Of a stretch of DNA of 26,558 nt, positions 12,691 to 19,263 are shown piece by piece. The stretch comes from a virus. The notes under the pieces are model-generated. The model was not told the DNA's origin. It made no database searches and saw nothing but the letters and a program-made list of their open reading frames with translations. The stretch covers positions 1 through 26,558 of the IMG/VR virus record IMGVR_UViG_3300034374_005070; one strand, written 5' to 3'. How positions within the stretch are numbered: the stretch's first letter is position 1; each line of letters starts with the position of its first letter. The translations under genes were made by a program, and so were the position numbers.

Positions 12691-14883
12691 ATGTCTGAAG
12701 CATATTTCCACAGGGTGCGAGAGAACGTCGCCGCAGACGTCATGCACGCTGGCAAGGGTGGGCGCAACGAAACGCTAAACAAGGCAGCATTCACGCTCGG
12801 GCGGCATGCCCACTTGGCTCCGGCGCAGCTTGATGCCGCCATCATCGAATTACACGCGGCCGCGCGGCAGGCGGGCCTCAACGACATCGAGATCAAGTCA
12901 ACAATCGGCAGCGGATTAAAGCGCGGCGGCGAGAACCCAAAGGTGCTGGAGAACTCGGACGCGGTGCCATACACGCCGAGCGAGTTCGACCGCCTCATCA
13001 CGCGGCTCGCTGCCAAGGATCTGCTGGCCAAGGACGACGAGACGCGCGACGAGAAGATACGCAAGGCGCGCGAGACGTGGGATCGCAGCGTGCCGATCAC
13101 ACGCGAAAACATAGACGCGGTGCGCCCGGCGCTGCTGTATCTCAACAGCCGCAGCCTGCGCGCCAGCACCGCGACGGAGATCGCGCGGTTCAGCCCCAAC
13201 GTATACGACGGGCCGGCGATCATCTTTCCCGCCGTTAACGAGCTGGGCGAGGTGCAAGGCATCCAGAGCGTGCTGCTGACAAACGACGGCAAGAAACGCG
13301 AACACAACGGCATCAGCAAATACTCGCGCGGCGCGCTGGTGGGCAACGTCATGCGCATCGGCAACGCCGGACCGATCATCATGGTCGAGGGGCCAGAGGA
13401 CGCGCTGAGCCTTCGCCAAGCGGTGCATGGCCACGCAGAGGCGACCATCGTCTGCACATTCGGCAAGTCCGGCATGCAGACATACAACGTGCCGCGCGCA
13501 TCCGACGTGACGATCTGCGCAGATCCAGATCTGGACGTGGACGCGGTGGCCGATGTCCTGCGCGGCGACGGGTCGACGTCGGTCAGCGTGGTGCGCTTCG
13601 ACAGGCTCGGCGTGGAGAACGTCAAGGATGCCAACGACTATCTGAAAGAGGCCGGCGAGGACAAGCTGCGCGAGGCGCTCAGCCAAGCCAGACCCGTGGA
13701 CGAGGTGCGCCAGCAGGAGATCAGCGAGGCGCGGCAGTGGCCGACGCCGTTTGAGTGGATCGACCCGGCGTCGATACCGAAGCGGCGCTGGATCTACGGC
13801 ACGCACTACGTGCGATCGTATGTCAGCGTGCTGGCGTCAGCGGGCGGCGCGGGCAAGACGTCGCTGCAAACCGTGGAGGCGCTCAGCATTGTTACAGGGC
13901 GCGAGCTGCTCAGGGAGCCAGTGAAAGAGCAGTGCAACGTGTGGATGGTGAACCTCGAAGACCCGATGGAGGAGATGCAGCGTCGCCTCATGGCGGCGTG
14001 CATGTATTACAACGTCAAGCCGGACGAGATCCGCGGGCGGCTGTTCCTCGACGCGGGCCGCGACATGCAGATCAAGTTCGCGGCGCAGGGGCGTGACGGC
14101 ATCAGCATCGACGACGAGCTGGTCGACTACATGATTGACAAGGTCAAGCAAAACAACATCGGCCTCGTGTTCATTGACCCGTGGGTTGGCGCCAACGAGA
14201 TCAGCGAGAACGACAACGTCGCCATGAACGCAGCCGTCGCGGCGGTGCGCCGCGTTGCAGACGAGACCGACGCGGCCATCGTGCTGGTGCATCACATCCG
14301 CAAGGCCAACGGCGAGGAAGCCACGGTGGACCACATCCGCGGCGCGGGGTCGCTGATCGGGGCGGCGCGCGCGGCGCGGGTCATCAACAAGGTGTCGCCG
14401 GATGACGTGATGAAGCTGGGCGTGAGCGAGACGGAGGCGCAGGGCGTGTTTCGCGTGGACGATGCCAAGGCGAACTTGGCGCCGCCGGCAGCGCAGGCGA
14501 CTTACAGGCGCATGGTCGGGTATCAGTTGCCAAACGGCGAATACGTGGGCGTGGCGACGGAGTTCAAGATGCCGGACCTGTTCGACGGCATCACGGCCAA
14601 AGATGCGCGCAAGGTGCAGAAACTTGTCGGCGAGGCGGCGCAGGGCGACGACCCGTTCCGCCAGAACGTGCAGGCGAGGCAGTGGGTGGGCCATTGCGTC
14701 GCGGAGGTGCTGGGGCTGGATCTCAGCGAAAAGCAGGGCAAAGCCAAGACGAAGGCGATCATCAAGACGTGGATCGAGAAGGACGTGCTGCGCAATGACG
14801 TGTGGCCGAGCAAGCGTGACGGCCGCGACGTGCCAGTCGTGGTCGTGGGCAAGTGGATAACTGCAGAGGAGGCGGGGCTGTGA
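12691..14883 (+). CDS. Primase-helicase: TOPRIM plus RepA/DnaB-like ATPase
   Basis: 730 residues from ATG 12691; a GTG at 12655 would add 12. The N-terminus (1-85) resembles a PriCT-type helical domain (EIKSTIGSGLKRGGENP). Residues 220-320 are a TOPRIM domain: E233 in MVEGPEDALS and the acidic pair in CADPDLD. Residues 370-560 are a RecA-like motor: Walker A SAGGAGKTS (383-391), Walker B LVFIDP (492-497), and HHIRK (534-538), then RGAGSLIGAARAARV, typical of RepA-type hexameric helicases. No CHC2 zinc finger is seen. It should unwind DNA and prime replication. No DNA polymerase gene accompanies it in the window. Confidence 0.85.
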   Translation: MSEAYFHRVRENVAADVMHAGKGGRNETLNKAAFTLGRHAHLAPAQLDAAIIELHAAARQAGLNDIEIKSTIGSGLKRGGENPKVLENSDAVPYTPSEFDRLITRLAAKDLLAKDDETRDEKIRKARETWDRSVPITRENIDAVRPALLYLNSRSLRASTATEIARFSPNVYDGPAIIFPAVNELGEVQGIQSVLLTNDGKKREHNGISKYSRGALVGNVMRIGNAGPIIMVEGPEDALSLRQAVHGHAEATIVCTFGKSGMQTYNVPRASDVTICADPDLDVDAVADVLRGDGSTSVSVVRFDRLGVENVKDANDYLKEAGEDKLREALSQARPVDEVRQQEISEARQWPTPFEWIDPASIPKRRWIYGTHYVRSYVSVLASAGGAGKTSLQTVEALSIVTGRELLREPVKEQCNVWMVNLEDPMEEMQRRLMAACMYYNVKPDEIRGRLFLDAGRDMQIKFAAQGRDGISIDDELVDYMIDKVKQNNIGLVFIDPWVGANEISENDNVAMNAAVAAVRRVADETDAAIVLVHHIRKANGEEATVDHIRGAGSLIGAARAARVINKVSPDDVMKLGVSETEAQGVFRVDDAKANLAPPAAQATYRRMVGYQLPNGEYVGVATEFKMPDLFDGITAKDARKVQKLVGEAAQGDDPFRQNVQARQWVGHCVAEVLGLDLSEKQGKAKTKAIIKTWIEKDVLRNDVWPSKRDGRDVPVVVVGKWITAEEAGL

Positions 14884-15317
14884 GCAGGCCATACTACGAG
14901 ACGCAAGCGGATCGTGACAACGAGCAGGCATTGGCGCGCATCGTCGAGCAGCATTACCGCTGCCAGCTGACCAAAATGCCGATAAAGCTGCAGCTCGACT
15001 ACATGGCAACCAGAGACGGGAAGGCCGTGGCATTCGTGGAGATGCGGCACAGGCGCAACTCAATGCACGCCTTCCCGACATACATGGTCGGCCTGCACAA
15101 GTGCCTCATGGCCAAGCAGCTGACGCTGGTGACGGGGCTGCCTTCGATGCTCGCCGTCCGGTGGACGGATGCCGTCGGGATAACTAAGCTGCCGCCAGAC
15201 GAAATGGACGTGCAGCTGGGTGGCACGGTGAGGCGTGGCGACGCGCAAGACATCGAGCCGATGGTGTATTTTGACGTGGCCAAGTTTCGTGTGCTGGAGG
15301 TGCCGAGTGCAACATGA
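14880..15317 (+). CDS. Hypothetical replication-operon protein, possible degenerate PD-(D/E)XK
   Basis: 145 residues from a GTG at 14880 that overlaps the primase stop (GTGA), with GAGGAGGCGGGGCT upstream. The segment LQLDYMATRDGKAVAFVEMR has an acidic residue on one strand and E-x-R on the next, like a PD-(D/E)XK core in which Lys is replaced by Arg; LAVRWTDAVGI later could be another strand. This may be a VRR-NUC-like or inactive relative, but the assignment is weak. Its coupling to the primase suggests a replication or recombination accessory role. Confidence 0.55.
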   Translation: MSRPYYETQADRDNEQALARIVEQHYRCQLTKMPIKLQLDYMATRDGKAVAFVEMRHRRNSMHAFPTYMVGLHKCLMAKQLTLVTGLPSMLAVRWTDAVGITKLPPDEMDVQLGGTVRRGDAQDIEPMVYFDVAKFRVLEVPSAT

Positions 15318-15336
15318 CGACGGGGAGGGCGTGCCG

Positions 15337-15564
15337 ATGGATGACTTGCGGCTGGTGGGCCAGATCATGTGGAGCGATGAGGGCGACGAGGCGTTCATCA
15401 GCTGGTCTCCGGAATTCTCGCTGGCGAAGGCCGAGGTGACGCTGGAGCGTTACGCCGCGCTGTCGAAGATGCTTGTCGACGTGCTGTGGGAAATCGACAT
15501 GGCCATGGAGCTGCTGGACGGGGTGCTTAATCCGACGCTGCAGGGTAGCGACGAGGTGCATTGA
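15337..15564 (+). CDS. Small hypothetical protein
   Basis: 75 residues from ATG 15337, preceded by GGGGAGGG at suitable spacing. A GTG at 15307 with GGAGG six bases upstream would overlap the previous gene and is nearly as good. The protein is acidic and mostly helical (MDDLRLVGQIMWSDEGDEAF; then ERYAALSKMLVDVLWEIDMA). Last gene of the replication operon, followed by the iteron-bearing gap. Family not recognised. Confidence 0.6.
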   Translation: MDDLRLVGQIMWSDEGDEAFISWSPEFSLAKAEVTLERYAALSKMLVDVLWEIDMAMELLDGVLNPTLQGSDEVH

Positions 15565-15565
15565 T

Positions 15566-15584
15566 GTGTGAACAATGTGTTAAC
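15566..15584 (+). promoter_or_regulatory. Tandem GTGTGAAC/GTGTTAAC operator
   Basis: GTGTGAAC (15566-15573) and GTGTTAAC (15577-15584) repeat with the same 11-bp period as the pair before the early operon (4401-4419), suggesting the same DNA-binding dimer. Confidence 0.5.
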
Positions 15585-15729
15585 CGCACCACGAAAAACA
15601 AGGTGCGGAGGACTGCCGAAGGTGCGGAAATATTCCGTAAAACCGCTCTCCGCACCGCACCCTCTATAGGGGTGCGGGGTGCGGTGCGGAATTAGCGCGG
15701 ACTGCTGGATGTGCGGTCTCAAGGTGCGG
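15584..15729. repeat. Cluster of nine GGTGCGG iterons with central dyad
   Basis: Copies on the plus strand are at 15602, 15621, 15671, 15678, 15683 and 15723 (7 bases each); on the minus strand at 15584-15590, 15650-15656 and 15655-15661. The inner block 15650-15689 can fold: CCGCACCGCACCC pairs with GGGTGC and GGTGCGG across TCTATA. Iteron clusters of this type mark origins or autoregulatory operators. Confidence 0.75.
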
Positions 15730-15737
15730 TTAGCAGA

Positions 15738-15745
15738 GTGTTAAC
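15738..15745 (+). promoter_or_regulatory. GTGTTAAC site before the packaging operon
   Basis: A single octamer in GTGTTAACAT, 26 bases upstream of the ATG at 15771. No good -35 was seen at the proper distance, so it may be an operator or a phage-specific promoter element. Confidence 0.4.
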
Positions 15746-15770
15746 ATAGCTGGCGAAGTGGAGTTATATC

Positions 15771-16364
15771 ATGGCCAAGGGAATGGCGAAGAAGAGGATG
15801 ACGAAGAGCGAGGCGATGCGCAAGGGCGGGCCGCTTGGCGAGGAGGGCGAGAAGATCTCGGCGAACGTGTGGGGTCAGCTGGCTCCGCTCGATCGTGTGG
15901 CGCGGGAGAAGATGGCGAGGTGGGGTGACACGTTGCCGTCTCTGGTGCCGCCTGATCTCGCTGGCCGCTTTGAGGCGGCATACGACGCGCTGCGGGTGTT
16001 CGTGGAGGCGAACGACGCGCCGAAGGTTCACGAGATAGCGGGGCAGCTGATGCGCGCGTGGGACGTGCTGGAGAAGGCGGCGCTGGACGCTGGACATAAG
16101 CCGCTGCCGCCGCATGCGTATTGCGTGGACACTGGTGACGGGATCGTGTGCTTCGCGCTGACGGGTGCGGTGGATATCAGGCAGGCGCATCCAGAGTGGG
16201 CGGTGTATAGCTTCGAGGACGCCGCGTGCGTGCTGAAGCGTGATTTCAGTGAGAACTTTCTCAAGGAAGCCTTCGCGGCGTTTCCGAGTGCGAAAGTGAC
16301 CAAGGTGATCGGGGGCGAGGATTATGTTAATCTGGACCTCGGTGGAGACGACATTCCGTTTTGA
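15771..16364 (+). CDS. Hypothetical protein with SSB-like DDIPF C-terminus
   Basis: 197 residues; ATG follows GTGGAGTTATATC. A basic N-terminal tail (MAKGMAKKRMTKSEAMRKGG) precedes a helical region (about 30-105) and a small alpha/beta domain (YCVDTGDGIVCFALTG and HPEWAVYSFEDAACVL). The last residues are LDLGGDDIPF; the DDIPF tip is identical to the C-terminal end of E. coli SSB, which recruits PriA, RecO, Exo I and other partners. The fold does not look like SSB, and the phage's probable ssDNA-binding protein lacks this tip. It may recruit host replication proteins or compete with host SSB. Family not recognised. Confidence 0.7.
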   Translation: MAKGMAKKRMTKSEAMRKGGPLGEEGEKISANVWGQLAPLDRVAREKMARWGDTLPSLVPPDLAGRFEAAYDALRVFVEANDAPKVHEIAGQLMRAWDVLEKAALDAGHKPLPPHAYCVDTGDGIVCFALTGAVDIRQAHPEWAVYSFEDAACVLKRDFSENFLKEAFAAFPSAKVTKVIGGEDYVNLDLGGDDIPF

Positions 16365-16375
16365 GAGGATAGACG

Positions 16376-16651
16376 ATGAAGCGTGGAGACTTTTTAGAGG
16401 AGGCGTTCAGGTGCATCACGGTTGACCGTGCGGCGACACATGGAGGCGCGGAGGACAGCTTCGGCGCCATAGCGAGCATGTGGTCAACGTATCTCGGTGC
16501 GACCGTGACGGCGCAGGACGTGTGCATGATGATGACGCTGCTCAAGGTGGTGCGTTACAAGAACACGCCGGGTCACGCAGATCACGCGGTGGACATCTGC
16601 GGCTACGCGGCGATCGCTGGTGAACTTGGCCAAGGAGGCAACGATGGGTGA
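16376..16651 (+). CDS. DUF6378-like phage protein
   Basis: 91 residues; ATG follows GAGAGGATAGACG. The pattern TVDRAATHGGAEDSFGAIAS then VTAQDVCMMMTLLKVVRYKN, HADHAVDICGYAAIAGE matches what I recall of DUF6378, a small helical protein family common in phages of Proteobacteria. The conserved His and Asp residues (THG, HADHAVD) could bind a metal or nucleotide, and the fold resembles MazG-like helical hydrolases; that is speculation. It overlaps the TerS start by 8 bases. Confidence 0.75.
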   Translation: MKRGDFLEEAFRCITVDRAATHGGAEDSFGAIASMWSTYLGATVTAQDVCMMMTLLKVVRYKNTPGHADHAVDICGYAAIAGELGQGGNDG

Positions 16652-17099
16652 GATAGGCAACGCAAAGCTGGCTGCTCTGGATCAGGCAGGCGAGGAGGAG
16701 CTGTTCGAGAAGCTGACGACAGGCACGAGCGTGACGGACTTGATCCGCGAACACAACGTGGGATGGAAGCTGTGGTATCGCTGGCTCGATAGCGCTCAGG
16801 GGCGCAGGCAGCGCTATCAGGAGGCGCTGGACATGGCGGGGCATTTCTACGCTGCACGGGCTGTGCAGACCGCTCAGCAGGCTGACGTTGGCTCTGTGAA
16901 CGTGGCGAGGCTGCAAGTGGATACGGACAAGTGGTATGCGGCTAAGCTGAACCAGCAATACGATACGCGTCAGCGAGACGTGGCCGTGAACATCAGCGTG
17001 ACCGATCTGCACGCGCAGGCGGCGGCACTGCTGGCGAGTGTGCAAGTGAACGACGACGTGATCGAGGGCGAGTGGAGCGAGAGCGAGGATGACGTGTGA
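16644..17099 (+). CDS. terS: Terminase small subunit
   Basis: 151 residues from ATG 16644, set by AAGGAGGCAACG. The helix-turn-helix-like N-terminal part (LFEKLTTGTSVTDLIREHN, then WKLWYRWLDS) followed by AALDMAGHFYAARAVQ-like helices and VARLQVDTDKWYAAKLNQQ fits the Sf6-type small terminase family. It recognises the packaging site and loads TerL. It lies upstream of TerL but is separated by a 442-base gap, which is unusual and may contain the packaging site. The end is acidic (EGEWSESEDDV). Confidence 0.8.
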   Translation: MGEIGNAKLAALDQAGEEELFEKLTTGTSVTDLIREHNVGWKLWYRWLDSAQGRRQRYQEALDMAGHFYAARAVQTAQQADVGSVNVARLQVDTDKWYAAKLNQQYDTRQRDVAVNISVTDLHAQAAALLASVQVNDDVIEGEWSESEDDV

Positions 17100-17201
17100 G
17101 AGGCGAAATCGCGCACCGATGCAGCGATGCGCAGACGCGTGCGCGCGTGCCATATCTTTACCACTTGGTCAAGATTTGACCGTTTGGTCAAGTTTTCGTG
17201 G

Positions 17202-17215
17202 GGTATCATGATACC
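17202..17215. repeat. Perfect 14-bp palindrome
   Basis: GGTATCATGATACC is fully self-complementary. It shares GTATCA/TGATAC half-sites with dyads at 5302-5318 and 8691-8707, but with no spacer. Confidence 0.7.
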
Positions 17216-17498
17216 ACTCTGCAGCGCAGCACGAACACAAGATGTAGTGTTGGACCGTTTCAAAGCGGTCCAAAAAGCGGTCCCGCAAAACGGTCCCGAC
17301 GCTAAGACGTTGAAAAGCAAGCATGTTTTCGCGTGGTTTGGTTCCTCTTGGGGGCACCAAACCGGTCCCGACGCCGCAGATGCTGAACATGTTAAGCATT
17401 TTCGCCAAAAAGCGCCCGATCGCGGTTTCGGAGGTCGCGTTTGGACCCCCCCTTCGACAGATCGACGCCGGTGCAAATGCAATGACCTCCCCACGCAT

Positions 17499-17523
17499 CC
17501 CCACCCCCACACCCCCCGCCCCC
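17499..17523 (-). other. G-quadruplex motif on the minus strand
   Basis: C runs of 4, 5, 6 and 5 bases (17499-17502, 17504-17508, 17512-17517, 17519-17523) give on the minus strand four G runs with loops of one, three and one base. It ends 18 bases before the TerL start. Confidence 0.7.
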
Positions 17524-17541
17524 TGTTAACGGAGATTTAAC

Positions 17542-18972
17542 ATGCCCCCGCAAAAAAATTTAGCGCAGCAAGAGAACCCCTTTGTCACGTTGATGCGCCG
17601 CTACCGCAACGACCCCGTGGCCTTCGCCGAGGAGGTCATCGGCATCACGCCTGACGAGTGGCAAGTTGAGCTGCTGGACGCCGTCGCCGCCCCCGCGATC
17701 AGGCGCATCAGCGTTCGCTCTGGCCACGGCGTCGGCAAGTCCACTGCGGTTGCCATGGCTGCGATCTGGCACGTCCTGATGCGCGTGCCGAGCAAGACGG
17801 TGGTCACGGCCCCCACGTCCGCGCAGCTGTTTGACGCGTGTTTCGCCGAGATGAAGAACGTGGCCAAGCGGCTCAAGCCCCCGTTCAACGACCTCCTCGA
17901 GGTCAAGTCTGACCGCATTGAGTTGAAAAGCAGCCCAGAAAGCACGTTTATTTCGGTGCGGACGTCGCGCGCCGAGCAGCCGGAGGCGCTGGCGGGCGTT
18001 CACAGCGAGAACGTGCTGCTGATTGCGGATGAGGCGTCGGGCGTGCCGAACGCGGTGTTCGAGGCCGCGTCCGGCTCGATGTCTGGCCACAATGCCACGA
18101 CGGTGCTGACCGGCAACCCCACGCGTAACACGGGCTTCTTTTACGACACGCACAACAGGCTCAAGTCTGACTGGTATACGATGCACGTTTCCTGCGTCAC
18201 CAGCCCCCGCGTCGCCGACGATTTCGTCGAGGACATGAAGAAGCGCTACGGCGAGGACAGCCCCGCGTATCATGTGCGCGTCCTTGGCAACTTTCCCCCG
18301 TCTGAAGAGGACACGGTTATTCCGGTGGCCTTGATTCAGCATGCCATGGCCAACACGATCAAGATCCACGAGGATACGGCCGCCGTGTGGGGTTTGGACG
18401 TGGCCCGGCAGGGCGGCGACAGCAGCGTGCTGGCGAAGAGGCAGGGGCCAGTGATCCACCCCGTCACGGTGTGGCGTAACCTCGACCTCATGCAGCTGAC
18501 GGGCGCCGTGAAGGCGGAATACGACGCCATGCCGCCGTCTAAGCGCCCCAGCGAGATCATCGTGGACAGTAACGGCTTTGGCGCTGGCGTCTTGGACCGC
18601 CTGCGCGAGCTGGGCTTGCCGGCGCGCGGCTTGAACGTGTCGGAGCGCGCCATGGCGAAGGACACGTATCTCAACTTGCGCGCGGAGCTGTGGTTCAAGT
18701 GCAAGGCGTGGCTCGAGGGCATGGACGTGTCTTTGCCGCGTGACGACGCCCTGTGGGCCGAGCTGGCGGCGCCACGGTATTTCTTCACCAGCGCGGGGAA
18801 GCTGCAGGTGGAGAGTAAGGAGGCGATGAAGAAGCGCGGCGTCGCCTCGCCAGACCGCGCCGATGCGGTGTGCCTGACCTTGGCCAACGACCACACGACG
18901 ATGGCATACGGCGTGTCGGCCAGCGGCGGATGGCAGAAGCCGCTGCGTCGTGGAATACGTGGGATTGTGTGA
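17542..18972 (+). CDS. terL: Terminase large subunit
   Basis: 476 residues; ATG follows CGGAGATTTAAC. The ATPase domain has Walker A SGHGVGKST (60-68) and Walker B VLLIADE (158-164, D163/E164). The RNase H-like nuclease has D286 (GLDVARQGGD), D342 (IIVDSNGFG) and D438/D441 (SPDRADAV). All key residues are present and length is normal for P22/Sf6-type terminases. It powers DNA into the procapsid through the portal and cuts the concatemer. A GTTAAC site and a C-rich block lie just upstream. Confidence 0.95.
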   Translation: MPPQKNLAQQENPFVTLMRRYRNDPVAFAEEVIGITPDEWQVELLDAVAAPAIRRISVRSGHGVGKSTAVAMAAIWHVLMRVPSKTVVTAPTSAQLFDACFAEMKNVAKRLKPPFNDLLEVKSDRIELKSSPESTFISVRTSRAEQPEALAGVHSENVLLIADEASGVPNAVFEAASGSMSGHNATTVLTGNPTRNTGFFYDTHNRLKSDWYTMHVSCVTSPRVADDFVEDMKKRYGEDSPAYHVRVLGNFPPSEEDTVIPVALIQHAMANTIKIHEDTAAVWGLDVARQGGDSSVLAKRQGPVIHPVTVWRNLDLMQLTGAVKAEYDAMPPSKRPSEIIVDSNGFGAGVLDRLRELGLPARGLNVSERAMAKDTYLNLRAELWFKCKAWLEGMDVSLPRDDALWAELAAPRYFFTSAGKLQVESKEAMKKRGVASPDRADAVCLTLANDHTTMAYGVSASGGWQKPLRRGIRGIV

Positions 18973-19000
18973 AAGTTTTGCGGCGCGAAAGTGGCCTTTG

Positions 19001-19092
19001 CCGCACCTGTTACGCCTTCACAGGCGTAAAACAGGGGTGCGGTAAAGTCAACCCCCTCTGTAGCGTGGTGCGGCGACTTTGTTTTACCGCAC
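19001..19092. repeat. Second GGTGCGG iteron patch with hairpins
   Basis: CCGCACC at 19001-19007 and GGTGCGG at 19036-19042 and 19067-19073. TTACGCC/GGCGTAA (19010-19016/19023-19029) is a perfect 7-bp hairpin, and GTGCGGTAAA (19037-19046) is inverted at 19083-19092. The same motif forms the cluster at 15584-15729. Confidence 0.65.
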
Positions 19093-19112
19093 ATGGCGTA
19101 GTGCGATATTTC

Positions 19113-19128
19113 GTGCTAAATTTGGCAC
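19113..19128. repeat. Near-perfect 16-bp palindrome
   Basis: GTGCTAAATTTGGCAC is self-complementary at 14 of 16 positions. TTTACC (19083-19088), 16 bases and GATATT (19105-19110) just upstream could be a weak promoter, so it may be an operator or a 5' RNA hairpin. Confidence 0.4.
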
Positions 19129-19170
19129 AAGGTCGGCGCTTCCCACATCCGCTGGCCCAGAGCAGCGCTC

Positions 19171-19211
19171 CCCCGTGGCGTGTTTTCCTCCTCCCCGCGC
19201 CACGGGGTTTT
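19171..19211 (+). terminator. Intrinsic terminator with anti-Shine-Dalgarno loop
   Basis: CCCCGTGGCG (19171-19180) pairs perfectly with CGCCACGGGG (19198-19207), followed by four T. The 17-base loop contains CCTCCTCCCC. It should end the TerL transcript (or a short RNA) just before the head-operon promoter. The T-run is short, so read-through is possible. Confidence 0.65.
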
Positions 19212-19237
19212 GCATTACGGTGTTTTTACTGTATTAT
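19210..19237 (+). promoter_or_regulatory. Head-operon promoter
   Basis: TTGCAT (19210-19215), a 16-base spacer and TATTAT (19232-19237) form a plausible sigma-70 promoter in an A/T-rich stretch directly behind the terminator. Transcription would start near 19244, 20 bases before the first head-operon gene. Confidence 0.5.
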
Positions 19238-19263
19238 GTGCGTGAGTTATTTGGAGGCGACGC

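Larger units (their letters stand above)
15565..15770. other. Non-coding control region with iterons (possible origin or operator)
   Basis: 206 bases without a gene. It holds an 11-bp-period pair GTGTGAAC/GTGTTAAC (15566-15584), nine GGTGCGG iterons in both orientations (15584-15729), a large GC-rich dyad around 15650-15689, and one more GTGTTAAC (15738-15745) just before the next gene. Confidence 0.7.
17100..17541. other. Non-coding TerS-TerL gap with repeats (possible packaging site)
   Basis: No credible gene in 442 bases. Contents: TTGGTCAAG direct repeats at 17165-17173 and 17184-17192 with an inverted TTTGACC between them; a perfect 14-bp palindrome; CGGTCC copies at 17266, 17278, 17291 and 17363 with an opposing GGACCG at 17252; an 8-bp dyad GGTTTGGT/ACCAAACC (17335-17342/17356-17363); a C-rich block at 17499-17523; and GTTAAC at 17525-17530. 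Confidence 0.65.
18973..19263. other. Non-coding region between TerL and the head operon
   Basis: 291 bases with no gene. It contains GGTGCGG iterons, several dyads, a long imperfect hairpin, an intrinsic terminator with a CCTCCTCCCC loop (19171-19211) and a good promoter (19210-19237). Confidence 0.7.

Noticed and set aside
13837-15081. Open frame of 414 codons on the minus strand
   Set aside because: Antisense to the primase-helicase motor domain, whose motifs are intact; composition is Arg/His-heavy and unlike any phage protein.
15565-15770. CRISPR-like array from the repeated GGTGCGG units
   Set aside because: Repeats are only 7 bases, irregularly spaced and in both orientations; iterons fit better.
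17169-17510. Minus-strand frame in the same gap (113 codons)
   Set aside because: Its start lies in the G-quadruplex tract and the protein has no credible features.
17127-17540. Plus-strand frame in the TerS-TerL gap (137 codons)
   Set aside because: No ribosome site, low-complexity Pro/His end, no domain, and the DNA is dominated by repeats and a C-rich tract; a decayed gene cannot be excluded.
17560-18894. Open frame of 444 codons on the minus strand
   Set aside because: Antisense to TerL, which has all catalytic residues in the plus frame.
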